DNA from: Lachancea thermotolerans CBS 6340
Taxonomy: Eukaryota; Ascomycota; Saccharomycetes; Saccharomycetales; Saccharomycetaceae
Direction: 5' to 3'
NCBI RefSeq assembly: GCF_000142805.1
Contig: NC_013077.1
Span: forward strand, 1-64,000
Length of the DNA stretch: 64,000 nt
In this document: positions 1 to 10,516 of the stretch, one piece after another
How the letters are laid out: each line of letters opens with the position of its first letter
Numbering within the stretch: position 1 is the stretch's first letter
The notes under the pieces: generated by a model
What the model was told of the DNA's origin: nothing
Seen by the model: only the letters and a program-made list of their open reading frames with translations
Database searches by the model: none
Translations under genes and position numbers: made by a program

Positions 1-765
1 ATCTATATATCTAGATCCCCGCTCTCCATCCACTCTCCCTCGTCTGCTTCCATACCCCCCACACCCTTCTCCTTAACTTAATCGCTTACATAATCACGAA
101 CCTCACCACTTCATCCCCCTCCACCAAACACCGTATTCTCACTCTTTTTTCTCGGATCATATCTCTTCAAACGCACTTACTCGACCTATCCAACTCCCGA
201 CTCTTCATCTGCTCTCCTTCGTCTGCTTCCATACCCTCCACACTCTTCTCTCTATCACTCTATCTTACGTAATCACGAACCTCACTACCTCATCCCCCTC
301 CACCAAACACCTTTTTCTCACTCTTTTTTCTCGAATCATATCTTTTCAAGCTCACTCGTTCTATATGTCTAGATCTCCGCTCTCCAGTCGCTTGCCTTCG
401 CCTGCTTCCATACCCCGTCTCAACTCTTCTCGCCTCTTCTCGCTTACATAATCACGAACCTCACTACCTCATCCCCCTCCACCAAACACCTTTTTCTCAC
501 TCTTTTTTCTCGAATCATATCTTTTCAAGCTCACTCGTTCTATATGTCTAGATCTCCGCTCTCCAGTCGCTTGCCTTCGCCTGCTTCCATACCCCGTCTC
601 AACTCTTCTCAACTCTCCTCGCTTACATAAGCACGGACCTCACCACCTCGTCCCCCTCCACCAAACGCCGTTCTCTCACTCTTCTTTCTCAAACTATATC
701 TTTCCAGATCCACTCACCTCATATGTCCAACTCTCGACTCTCCATCCGCTCTCCTTCGTCTAATC
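1..765. repeat. 179-bp subtelomeric tandem repeat, about 4 copies
   Basis: A pyrimidine-rich block recurs with exact spacing. The motif ctcactctt starts at 138, 317, 496 and 675, giving a period of 179 bp each time. Every unit carries a ctctcc(a/t)tc-type segment, a 'cctgcttccatacccc'-type segment, an 'acataatcacgaacctcac' segment and 'tccccctccaccaaac'. Copies 2 and 3 are almost identical; copies 1 and 4 are more diverged. The array probably runs off the left edge. Such arrays are typical of yeast subtelomeres. No telomeric terminal repeat is visible, so the chromosome end itself is outside the window. Confidence 0.9.
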
Positions 766-1786
766 TTCGTGCTCCCAATTGATACTCCCGGACACTTGGA
801 ACAGCTCGGGATACTTGAGACACTCCCTCTAGTACACCCGCTATATATTAAAGCAACTGTGGAGAAGAACATGATGGCAGATGACTCTGTGGGAGACGGC
901 ACTCCAGGACCCATTACTGCCTACCTCATATCTGACTACACCCTCACGTATTCAGTGATTACTGGTGCTGTAGACGGTATAGACACAGTTAGAGCACTTC
1001 CACAATGAGGGTGTCAGGACACTAGTACTACGCTCACTGCACGAGCTCTACAGCTCCTAGTTGAGGACTTGGGAAATGATTCTTTTAATCCTTCAGTGAA
1101 GTCAATCTACGAGCCCACTTTTCATATTTAGGTGTCAGAATATATTTTTCAACGTCCATTTGTCTCGATATAGGAACAACTATAAATGCTAGACAGGAAA
1201 TAGATGCACCGCAATACTCCCTCATCACCCCTCTTCCATGTGAAGTTTTTCTGCAACCGCTCATTCGTAAACCTACCCATACATCTCACGCCCGTACAAC
1301 CACCTCTACACCATGTGACCCTATTACAGCCCTCCCCGCAGCTCCTACTCGCATCACCGGCAGTTTGCGCACCGCCCAGTCCTACAACTTTGGCGCCGGT
1401 CTGTTGCGGCTATTAACAAATATCAGGTAGCCGTCCAAGTGGTTTGCGGCCTTCTGCATCTCTGCCTTTTGCTCTATGAACTCCAGTAAGAGATGATGTG
1501 GCCCCTCGCTCTCAAACACCGAGTGCCAGAGCAGGAGGGGAAACTATGGATATCCAAAATAGGAGTGTTTCTAATTAGTGGAGGTGACATTTGGTGGGAG
1601 AGAGGTGGGAGGTTTATAGTGAGAGGAGAAGGAGGAGGAGAAGGAGGAGGATCAGGAGGATAAGACCTTCTTTTATTACAGCAGGCAGCCCTCCAAGATA
1701 AGCCAATTGTTTATCGATAGATAAGGTTTGTGCAGCCCATATCGCGATCAAGAATGTGCAGCACTTTAACGAATCCACGCGGGGGG
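766..1786. other. subtelomeric sequence without a supported gene
   Basis: This stretch follows the 179-bp array. Short open frames exist (a 79-codon frame at 769-1008 and a 70-codon frame at 1204-1416), but neither resembles a family I know. A purine-rich GGA tract lies at about 1615-1660. I see no reliable gene. Confidence 0.5.
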
Positions 1787-1843
1787 AATGGCAAATGGCA
1801 AATGGCAAATGGCAAATGGCAAATGGCGAATGGCAAATTACCC
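1787..1843. repeat. heptamer tandem array (GGCAAAT)n
   Basis: The 7-mer aatggca is repeated about seven times in a row, with one unit carrying a single change near the right end. This is a small direct tandem array inside the subtelomere. It does not match the long Lachancea-type telomere repeats I know of, so I do not call it interstitial telomeric DNA. Confidence 0.85.
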
Positions 1844-1887
1844 AAAAGCGAAAGAATATGAGTCGGGATGGCACCCGGAGTAATCAA

Positions 1888-2175
1888 GACACGTGACTGG
1901 TGACAGGTGACAGGAGCATGTGATGAGAGAGTAGCACGTGACGCAGGGACAAGCCACGTCATGCTCTACAGGCTCTACAAGCCAAGCTCACGCTCACACT
2001 CTCGAAAGCTCTTCATCGAAGAGTGCACAGTTTTGGGTATTTTCAAAAATATACGTTACGGAAGGATCCCCCAAGACATGGGTAAAACTCAGAAAAAACT
2101 ACGAAACTCCCCACTCGTGCGCTGGCGCGCACTCGTTAGAGAGAGAGGATCCGGAGCGATCCAGGCACGTGACGG
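1888..2175. promoter_or_regulatory. cluster of CACGTG sites in a subtelomeric element
   Basis: CACGTGAC-type E-boxes occur at about 1891, 1936 and 2166, with a related CCACGTCA near 1970. They are interspersed with GTGACAGG and GTGATAGG motifs. CACGTG is the core site of Cbf1-type bHLH proteins. Clustering next to subtelomeric repeats suggests a protein-binding element comparable in position, not in sequence, to the X element of S. cerevisiae. Function is inference. Confidence 0.45.
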
Positions 2176-2435
2176 GGAAGAGGAGCCTGTGATGGGTGAT
2201 AGAGGCAGGTGATAGGAGCGTTTGACTGGAGGAGAACGCAGGACAAACATCTCTTTGGACAAGTCAATAAGCTAAGCTCTATACGCTGAGTTCTGTAAGG
2301 TAAAGCCTCAGAAAATACAAAAAAAAATACACTGCACACTTGTGCGCTGCCCCTCAATTCTCAGATCCGGAAACATTCTGGAGACATTTTGGAGAACTCA
2401 CGCTGCACAACATTTTTCACCTGGCACCTATTTTT
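2176..2435. other. subtelomeric spacer, possible diverged duplicate of 1890-2140
   Basis: Segments such as caggagcatgtgat/taggagcgtttgac, cagaaaaaac/cagaaaatac, cactcgtgcgctg/cacttgtgcgctg and ggatccgga/agatccgga recur in the same order about 215-300 bp apart. This suggests an old tandem duplication with many small indels. No gene is seen. Confidence 0.35.
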
Positions 2436-2909
2436 TCATTTGTGCTCATCTTGACTCTCGCAAGCCTTTTTCAAGGCGTTATTCATGGCTTCAAAGTTTC
2501 TTTGAGCTCCGCCCAAAACAGGTTTGAGTAGCGGCAGAGCTACACCCGAGAACGTTTCGTGTTGTAACAATGTACATTTCTGACCGCCGTTTTCTTCCTG
2601 GAACTCAAACGTGTGAATGCCTGAGAAAAACCATTGCCCAATAAGAGATCCCTCCCACTTAAACTTGTTTACAGTGTTAGCGAGAACGGTTGGTGTGAAC
2701 TTATTGACTTTTCCAGATCGTATATCTTTCATTGTTACTTCCAAGCGATCGCCAGGCTTAATCTGGGAACTTAAATCATGGCCGTCATGTTCAAACAATA
2801 CAATTGAGGTAAAAAATGGGTTCCATTTGGCATGCCCACTGAAATCGAGTAGCGTTTCGCGAACGACCGAAGCAGGTGCATTGATTTCCACTCTTGTACA
2901 AACCTTCAT
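2436..2909 (-). CDS. SRPBCC/START-like small-molecule-binding protein
   Basis: A 157-residue protein opens at an ATG at 2909. It starts with a strand like 'VEINAPASVVRETLLDF', followed by W-N-P-F and a later 'F..GIHTFEF' strand. This pattern is that of the SRPBCC (polyketide cyclase/dehydrase, Bet v1-like) fold, which covers the whole length. These proteins form a cupped beta-sheet around a long C-terminal helix and bind hydrophobic ligands; the ligand here cannot be inferred. No signal peptide or membrane segment is seen, so it is probably cytosolic. It is the gene closest to the subtelomeric repeats. Related proteins occur in bacteria and scattered fungi, so transfer is possible but not shown. 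Confidence 0.75.
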   Translation of the reverse strand: MKVCTRVEINAPASVVRETLLDFSGHAKWNPFFTSIVLFEHDGHDLSSQIKPGDRLEVTMKDIRSGKVNKFTPTVLANTVNKFKWEGSLIGQWFFSGIHTFEFQEENGGQKCTLLQHETFSGVALPLLKPVLGGAQRNFEAMNNALKKACESQDEHK

Positions 2910-3483
2910 AACTTTAGAAGTCTGAGAGAGAGAGAAACGAGCTCATGCTTGTGAGGATTATTGCTTCGTCCTTTTATGCTGATTCAACGATGCTATGTGA
3001 TACTCCACTGTGCAGGGTACCCTTGAAATTTGTCATCAATATCATGGAGTACGTATCGAGTGGGGAACCCCTCTTGGGAATATGCTAGACACGCCCACAC
3101 ATGCACGTGTCGTCACCGACCAAACCGGAAAGAATCAATTATTTAATTAGAAAATATAGCCGAGAGCACTGTTGCGTTTTAACTTTACTTTTTAGGCTAA
3201 TGTCGAAAAATGCTGCGGGTCATTTAAAATCCGCTATTGAGAGGTTGAATCGGTTACCTTGTTGTGGAGTCCTAGATTTTATTGGGCCTCACAAGTACTT
3301 AAAAAATGTGAAGCAAGGTTGTATACTACTCAAACAAAAATTCCATGATAACAAATAGAACAAAATAATTCAGTCCCTGTTGAAGATACTAGGCCTGTGG
3401 AAGATAGTGGAATCAGGGGACAAGCGGAAAGAGGCAAGATATAGTGAAAATAAAACGAATGAGAAAAAATTGAAGTATAAAAA
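2910..3483. other. intergenic, no gene seen
   Basis: Promoter side of the SRPBCC gene, then AT-rich sequence. An 85-codon frame at 3101-3358 has no recognisable features. Confidence 0.5.
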
Positions 3484-4314
3484 TATTGATGGGATTCTGG
3501 GCCGTTGGTTGAGAGGTTGCAAATTCATTGGCTGGGTTTTCCAATAATGCGATCAGTAAACTACTCTGTGTATGATGGTATTAAATACCCCCACTGGTCT
3601 TGTCCACGATTTTGATATCGCGGCTAAACTAATTTATCCAGATTTATACAAATTTTCCAGGGGTGGCTCATGCTCGGCTATGGGGTGATAATTATTGAGG
3701 CGAGTTTGGGTCACTGGTCGAAAGGGTCTCAAATTCCTTGGCTAGGATTTCCATTATAATCTAGGTAAACTACTTCGTGGATGATGGTACTAAATATCTC
3801 CCCCATCTTTCTTCAGTCCAAGATTCATGTCTTGCAAACCAAAGAGATGATCCGGATTTATACAAAATGTCTGGGACGTGGCTGAGTCTTAATCATAAGG
3901 TGATAATTATACTGGTGGCACCACTCCTTACCTTCTCCAAGCCACTGTGGTCTGATCTGGACTATGAACGGTCAATGTGGACCTTCTGTGTGGCTTAATT
4001 GGGTATCCGTCGCATTTATGATATGTCCATGTGCCATATCATTTCATACCAATGTGTCATTATGCAACTTGGCACTATCACACACCAACGAACCGATCAC
4101 AATCTGACAATAATAGTATTGTAAGCCTCTGTCAATCGCCTCCAACGCACTATCGTCTGATTTGGGCTTTTAACGGCAGCTTTGTGTCATCATATGAGTC
4201 CCAGCTGATTCTTTGCCGTGTCTATAATTTCTAAGATATCAAATCGTTTTGTACTACTCTGTCATTACACAATTTGGCAATATCACACATCAGCGATTCG
4301 ACTATAATATGACA
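3484..4314 (-). mobile_element. old solo LTR (Ty1/copia-like), interrupted by a younger LTR
   Basis: The + strand starts with tattgatggg and ends with tatgaca, the inverted ends of the LTR family found through this window (TGT(C)...CTCAATA). Without the inserted copy at 3693-4109 it is about 410 bp. Its right half closely follows the LTR at 28161-28587, so both belong to one older subfamily. Fossil; no coding part attached. Confidence 0.75.
3693..4109 (-). mobile_element. solo LTR nested in an older LTR, with 5-bp target duplication
   Basis: A 417-bp LTR starts (on its own strand) with TGTCAGATTGTGATCGG and ends with ACTCGCCTCAATA. The host LTR is duplicated at the junctions as ataat at 3688-3692 and 4110-4114, which defines the LTR ends precisely. 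It is highly similar to the copies at 22324 and 27559, so it is relatively young. Fossil. Confidence 0.9.
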
Positions 4315-4749
4315 GTTCCCATGAGATGAGGGATCCGAATTAGCAATAAAATGTGTTCAATATTTGTGGACTAATAAACACAAAAAAGTTACATGTGCCA
4401 GACCAAAGAATACCAGTAACAATAAGATCGATGCTACAACTGATGCTCCTCATGCTACCCAAGAGGATTAAACACCCCAACACCGAGTATTTATAAGACC
4501 AGCAGACAAATTATATCCGCAAGATATAGCCTATCAACAATAAGCTGTGTTTCCTTAACTTAAGTCGAGCCGAATAAATTGATCAACTCATTCTCTCAAT
4601 CAAGAACTTACATCAAATTACAACAGATTTGGATTCAATGCGCGGGTTACAATATTCACCTAAAGACAAACAGTGGCAGCATCGATAACTGAATCTAATA
4701 CCTCTAGGTTCTAAAATTGATTCCTTGAAAGTAAAGACTTCAGAGTCAG
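4315..4749. other. AT-rich spacer between LTR remnants
   Basis: This lies between an old minus-strand LTR and a plus-strand copia remnant. It may include non-coding internal sequence of an element, but I cannot show that. No host gene is seen. Confidence 0.35.
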
Positions 4750-5331
4750 ACGAGAATATGATGCAGGCGAATTTTACGTTGAATACGGAAGCATCAAAGA
4801 AAACACAGCAGATACGTTAACAAAACCCTTGCCTGCGGATATCTTTCAAAGTTTAATCAATGCACGGGTAAACCAGTTATGGATTAGCACTATTAGTAGT
4901 ATGTCGGAGTATAATTGAATTGCTGGTGTGTGATAGTGTCAAATTGCATAATGAGACATTACTAAAAAATAATGAGAGTCAACATCTTATGATGATAATA
5001 CGAACCTAGATAAAAGCACAAAGAAAGATCAACAGCTATGAAGAGATGTGGAAACTGATCTTAGTTAGCCAGAGAAAATGAGGACTTGCACCACGAGTGC
5101 AATTACGCCACAGGCGTAGTTCTTATCTCATAGTAATTCAAAGCCACGCCCCAAAACATTGTATCAACTCCGATGGTTTGATAGAAGAACAGGATTCTAA
5201 TCTTGGACCAGCGAAACAAGCGAAAGAAACTTGACACCATCATTCGTAAAATAATTTACTAATCTTATAGGGGAAAAGCTAGCCAATGAAATTGACAGCT
5301 ATTCTACGAACTACCAAGTCTCATCTTAATA
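4750..5331 (+). mobile_element. Ty1/copia remnant: RNase H tail plus 3' LTR
   Basis: About 4750-4886 encodes the end of a copia-type RNase H, recognised by the 'NTADTLTKPLP' signature usual at the C-terminus of Pol. It is followed after 15 bp by an LTR at 4902-5331 starting TGTCGGAGTATAATTG and ending near cttaata. Only the 3' end of the element is present, so it is a broken, old fossil. It links the solo LTRs of this window to the Ty1/copia superfamily. The LTR belongs to a subfamily shared with 6880-7272 and 12253-12664. Confidence 0.8.
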
Positions 5332-6879
5332 ACAGGTTGGTCGGAGTTCCTGCATGTTTTATGTTTGTTACTTTATAGATTTACCATGGCAACTTAGGTC
5401 AAGCAGTTGCGGACAATAGGGACAAAGATATGAAATCAACAACTAATGACTACAATGCCAGTACTCAAAAATTCTTGTCTTCCTTCTTGATGGCGAGAAT
5501 TCCCTCTTAGCTTAAACACAAGAGGGCTGGAGCTGATGTCTTCACTCCTTTTAAAATGCGTGTCTGGGGTATTTCTGCCATAAGTCAAGCGACTGTAAGC
5601 AACAAGCTGTTTTTTTTCATAACCCGTTGTTTAGTTGGTATTTTTTGGAAGCGCGTTTGTTGCAGATACTGTTCTTTGGCTACGCTATTTCTACATCTCA
5701 AAAGATTCCTCAATTATACGTTCTTGGTTCTGAACCTCAATTTCACTTATGTAAACTTCTACCGCGTTAATCTCCTTTGTAATATTAAGAAGGAGATAGA
5801 TAGGAGGTCCATTTGAATCTCAGTGACTATTTTTGCTTGAGGGTGCATTTACACTGCTCGTTGGTATCTCACCTTTTCACCTTATAATTTCTTCTGCTGT
5901 TCGGACAAAAAACGACTACATCCCAAAGGTTGGCTTAATAGAAGGGAAGAGAAAATTTGTTGTAAATAGAATCTTGAGAGATGGCCCGTCAAAAGAGGGA
6001 TCAACAGACAAGCAATTTTGCTATCGATTTTGTGGCAAGCCTTCGTCAGCAATCTATTGTAGCCAGCATATGTGGCCAGATCAGTGTCTTTCATCCCTTT
6101 TAGTACTTTTATGGTGCATTTGACCTTGAATCTTACAAAACTTGAACTTGCGCATGCAACGTTTAACCGTGAACATTCCTAATGAAATGTTTCATATCAT
6201 AGTTAGGTTGCTTATGACCTGATTTTCTGAAAAAATTCAGGAGAGAAGCCTAATGTTAATTATTGCTCCCTTACACTCAACTATTTTAATTGGACTAGTA
6301 GGATTTTGGTCCAAAAATTTTAAGGAAGAGTGGCCCATGTATGTCATAATCACATTGTCTTGGGGGAAATTTTTACATTATTGCCAGCTTGTGTCTTGTA
6401 TTTTGCGAAATTCAAACTCTATTCAGACTCCAGCAGCCTCTTCTTTATTCAATGTATTGTTTCAACTTAGAAGTATTAACTCGAACCATGTAAATAGATC
6501 TGATGACAAACCGCTCAACCATAGGAATAAAACCCAATTATTTTAGATTAGTTTTGCTTTAATTCCACTATTGATCTTAGTCGAGTCGCAATACTTTTAC
6601 ACCAACAAATAACGTGAGAAAAAGTGGAAAATCATGACGGAAGAAGAAAGAGCCACCCAATTCCAGGCCACGACAGACTTTGGGAACAGAAGGCAAGAAT
6701 CCAAACTTCAACATCAAAAGAAAATTATGTGCCACTAAATTCACGATCAGTGTCAGTTAAACACGACTATATAGAGACACTTACATGCATAACCAGGTGC
6801 TGCCGGGGCTTAACTAAGCCCAAAGAATCTAAACTATTTTCTTTGTTCAAGAATCTGTTGCTACAACTCAGGGTTTTTT
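5332..6879. other. 1.5 kb AT-rich stretch, no recognisable gene
   Basis: Frames up to 97 codons exist on both strands. None has a family signature, and those I read are probably random or far-decayed. Confidence 0.5.
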
Positions 6880-7272
6880 TTTATTAGAATGCGGCCGCAT
6901 TACTGATGTGCTATAATGAAAATTTGTATAACAACACATTAGTGGAAGTTGATATGGAATTCGGCAGCTAATGGCTATTATAAGAGCCCGAAACTGGCTT
7001 TATTAAATGAGAAATAGCGAAGAATGGCGTCACAAGTGCAGTTACCCCACGGATGCAAATCCTATATTGCAGTTTCGGCTCTGCCACATCTCGCTGTTTT
7101 CCATAAAGCCCTATAGTTTGACCGAAAAACAGAAAATAAATCTTGGACTAGAAAAAATGGAGAAACATAAAGTATATATTTAATCGGCGAAGTGGTTTAC
7201 TGATCTTAAAACGGAAGAACTAGCCATTGGATCCGGCGACTTCTCCTTCAACGACCCAGACTCGCCTCGATA
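6880..7272 (+). mobile_element. old solo LTR of the same copia-like family
   Basis: It shows the family landmarks in order: a gtgctataatgaaaatttg..acacatt block, a 'cacaagtgcagttacccca' block, and the terminal acgacccagactcgcctcgata. The left boundary is approximate. It is well diverged, hence old. It lies just downstream of the permease pseudogene. Confidence 0.7.
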
Positions 7273-7413
7273 CAGACATCAGCTGGTAGCTTATGTATAA
7301 ATCAAATTCCGACTTTTCTCAACCATTTAAGAATATATTAAGAGTGTAAAAGTGAACAAACAACGTATAGTACACTTTTTTTACGATAAGAAAGTTAGGT
7401 TTTGTTCTGAGAG

Positions 7414-9059
7414 TTAGTCATTAAATGAATGAAGAAAATATCTTTGAGCGCTTATTCCTTGAGCTTGATTCCATTGTATTGGTATCTTCAAACTTTCTTC
7501 ATCCATGTCTTGCCTTTGCCCCTCTTCGAGATTGACTTCATAGACTTTTACAGTGCCAAAACCCCGATTTTTCAGGAGGTTAACACCCACATACGACAAA
7601 AATACGGCTGGTAATAAGATGTAGGCATTGAAAAAGTCTCTAGAAGCAAATGGAACAAGACTGGTCCAACCTTGGACAAGGGCTAGGAATATATTTGCAG
7701 TGAGGCTAAAAATTGTCGTCCACGGGTAAAATAAGGTTTTATAAGTAAGTTCGTCGACCGATTTGCCTTGAACCACCCATGCTTTTCTAAAGCGAAAATG
7801 TGTTATCGAAATTATAGCCCACACAATGAAAACCCCAACACCAGATAGGTTGACAATGTAGTTGTATGCGTTCGACGCTCCCACACTCACGTTCATCAAT
7901 GATATTACTCCCAGAGAGTTAAAAAGAATTAACGCAGGAACAGGCACTCCTCTTCTATTTGTCCATCCGAGGTATTTGGGGACAAGACCTTCGTGAGCCA
8001 AGTGACTAATTGTTCTGCTTCCAATATAGGGAGAGTTGTTAATTGCAGAAATGCATGTCATTAAGATGAAAGCATTGACCAAGTGCATACCTCCTGCCCA
8101 GCCTACTCTCGCTAGGGCGATGCTTGTTGGAGACTTAAGTGTTTTAGTCTGCGAACCCAATGTGGAATTATCGTAAGGAACTGTAACGCCATAGAAATTG
8201 GCTATACCAATGTAAACTATTAGAATTCTCCAGAATGTCTGCTTAACAGCTAAAGGCACAGCTTTTCCTGGGCTCCTGCTCTCAGTAGCAGTGAGGGCAA
8301 CAGACTCTGTACTTGAATAGAATGTTGAGCAAAAGACAAATACTACCGCAATACCTTTGAAGTCATTGGACAACGCTCCTGGATTGTTTCAGTACTGGAA
8401 GCCAATAGCTGATTTGCCATAAATACCCCCTGATATGTACACCAGAGAAAAAATGTAGTAGGCAACTAACCCCAGAATCTTAAACCACGCGAGCCAATAC
8501 TCACACTCTCCAAAGGCGCCTACACCAATAAGGTGAAAGCACAAGAAGAAGATCCAAAACATAATGATGTGTCCATAAAGAGGCACCTGCGGTCCCCAGA
8601 ACTGCAGGATGGATGATATCGTGCTGCATTCATTTGCCAACACAGCAAAAAAACGACAATATACGCGTAACCGGAAACCGCAGATAAGCCGTTACTATGA
8701 AATCTTCGCGCTAAGGTTTTGAAGCCACCACCAGATGGATAGAGTGTGACTAGTTCTCCAATTGATTCCATGACTGAAAAGCACACTGCGCCATTAATTC
8801 CGAAATCTAACAACAAAGCCAAAGGTCATCCTTTGTTTAGTGCATTTCCAGCGCCAATGAGGCGCCCTGGGCCAATAACGCCTCCTAAAGCTAAGGGTGA
8901 AATGTATCTGTTTTTCAAGACTCTTTTTACACCTGAATTTGGATCAAACTGTGCTAATGATGTTCCATCGAGCGAGCCAACATCAAGCTCTAAGACTTCA
9001 GGTTCGATCTTACGTAGCATTTCATTTGCTCCGACACAGCCTTCATAAATTGCATCCAT
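7414..9059 (-). pseudogene. AGP3: AGP3-like amino-acid permease pseudogene
   Basis: Read on the minus strand, this region encodes nearly a full-length YAT-family (AAT/APC) permease closely matching the S. cerevisiae Agp3 I recall. Shared segments are 'LALGGVIGPG', 'SVMESIGELVTLYPSGGGF', 'ILQFWGPQVPLYG', 'ATESRSPGKAVPLAVKQT' and 'LSGVGVFIVW'. Three lesions are visible: a GGA-to-TGA nonsense change at about 8826-8828, a frameshift in a short homopolymer around 8646-8652, and a TGG-to-TGA nonsense change at about 8386-8388. The N-terminus (ATG at 9057-9059) and C-terminus are otherwise intact, so loss looks recent. The ancestral product would be a 12-helix plasma-membrane permease for amino acids. 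An intact, distinct permease lies at 23428. Confidence 0.9.
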
Positions 9060-10516
9060 AATGCCCTGATTTAAATCCAGATTACCGTCATTAAGTCCTC
9101 AACACACAATGGTTATCTACTAAATTTTATCTTACTACCATTTTATAGGTCCCAAATGTTCTAAACCTCCCTTTCATGAGCAAACCTAAGCTAAAATTTT
9201 CGTTTTTCGTTTGTCTTTCGAAGCCACAACTTTTACCCAAGGTTGAATGAGATTAAATAGTTTTTGAAGACAATAGGCGTTTTGTAGCCTCAGCGGCTAA
9301 CTACTTAATCTTGCTGCTCTATTACACTAAACTTACTATGGCATTTTACGCAACTTGTGATTCCCTGAAATACTATGCATGAGCAGGATGCTCACTTGTT
9401 TAAAACCCTACCACGATTAATAGCTTACTGTCTTAAGTCGATGTTCAAATTCAGAGAACTTCATGATTTGCAGACCGGTTCATTAAGAGCCCGGGTGGCT
9501 CTAAGTTCCTGTGAACATAAGCTCACAGAGCTCAGTATCTACATGGAAAAGGTTTATATATTTCAGGTCAACGTAAGGGGAAAAAATAATGAGCCCTTTC
9601 AGAAAGGCTTTATATTGGATAACTTGGTAGGCATTTCTCTGCATAAGCAACATCTCTGTTGGCCTTTGTTCTGACTCCTTTAAACTGATGTAGAAGTAAT
9701 ATAACTCTGCCCATAGCATCACAGCATCGTGGAAAAAACACTGCTAAATAACTTTCGCCACCATTTAAAACAAATATGATCATATTACTAACCAGAAACT
9801 GAAAAGTTCATTAAATCAACCGAATTCTCTGTAAATTATGATGAGAAGCAGAGCATTGAAAAATCACGTCAAAACGGTTTAGAAGTTCAGTAATTCAGAT
9901 ACATCGATTAAATTGACAACCATGAAATTTTTCACTTGAAAGAACAGCTCTAATTTTGTTACATGAGAGGATAACTGCATGACAAAGGTTAGTAACTTCG
10001 CTGACGCCTCAGTTGCAAAGACAAAGATGAAGAAGCAGCATATACTGCTTCCAGTAACGTAAGCTAAAAATAAACCCAAAAAGCAGTCTCACATCTTCCT
10101 AAAGCGGTGTAATTGCGCTTTTGAGATTCCACTTCAGACTACGGCTATCGGTGAGACAAGCGATAGTACCTGTTGTCAGGGTCGAACCCCTTATGCACTA
10201 TTTACGTAAACTATTATTTGCTTTCCCACTAACTGAGCCGCAGATAGGGCTTTACGCGCCTTATGCCACTACGGAATTATGTGGTCTGGTTTCTGTTTAC
10301 ATAGCTAGTAGATAGTCATCCTCGGTTTGAATCAATTGTATGCTGCCACCGGACTCTACCGCAAAGAAGCTGCAGACAATTTTGAACATTTACAGTAGAT
10401 GGCAACTGTTTGGAGCGGAAAACAATTGGATTGGTTGGGTGTTTTTACCAATATATATAGGAAAAATTTTAACGCTCAATTCAAGTATTCTTTGAACAGC
10501 TCAAAAAACCAATTTA
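9060..10516. other. gene-free stretch with a possible decayed minus-strand gene
   Basis: The minus strand at about 9501-9722 reads as a well-formed 73-residue segment with 'WAELYYFYISLKESEQRPTE' and 'LKYINLFHVDTELCELMF'. This resembles a soluble protein, possibly the middle domain of a fungal transcription factor, but it is disrupted on both sides. I do not identify it. The rest is AT-rich without a gene. Confidence 0.35.

Noticed and set aside
1787-1843. Heptamer array as interstitial telomere repeat
   Set aside because: Does not resemble the long telomere units known for Lachancea-like yeasts nor TG1-3 repeats.
10150-10260. tRNA-like motifs on the minus strand (GGCTCAGTTAGTGGG and GGTTCGACCC)
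   Set aside because: A- and B-box-like words are present, but no acceptor, T-stem or anticodon stem can be paired.
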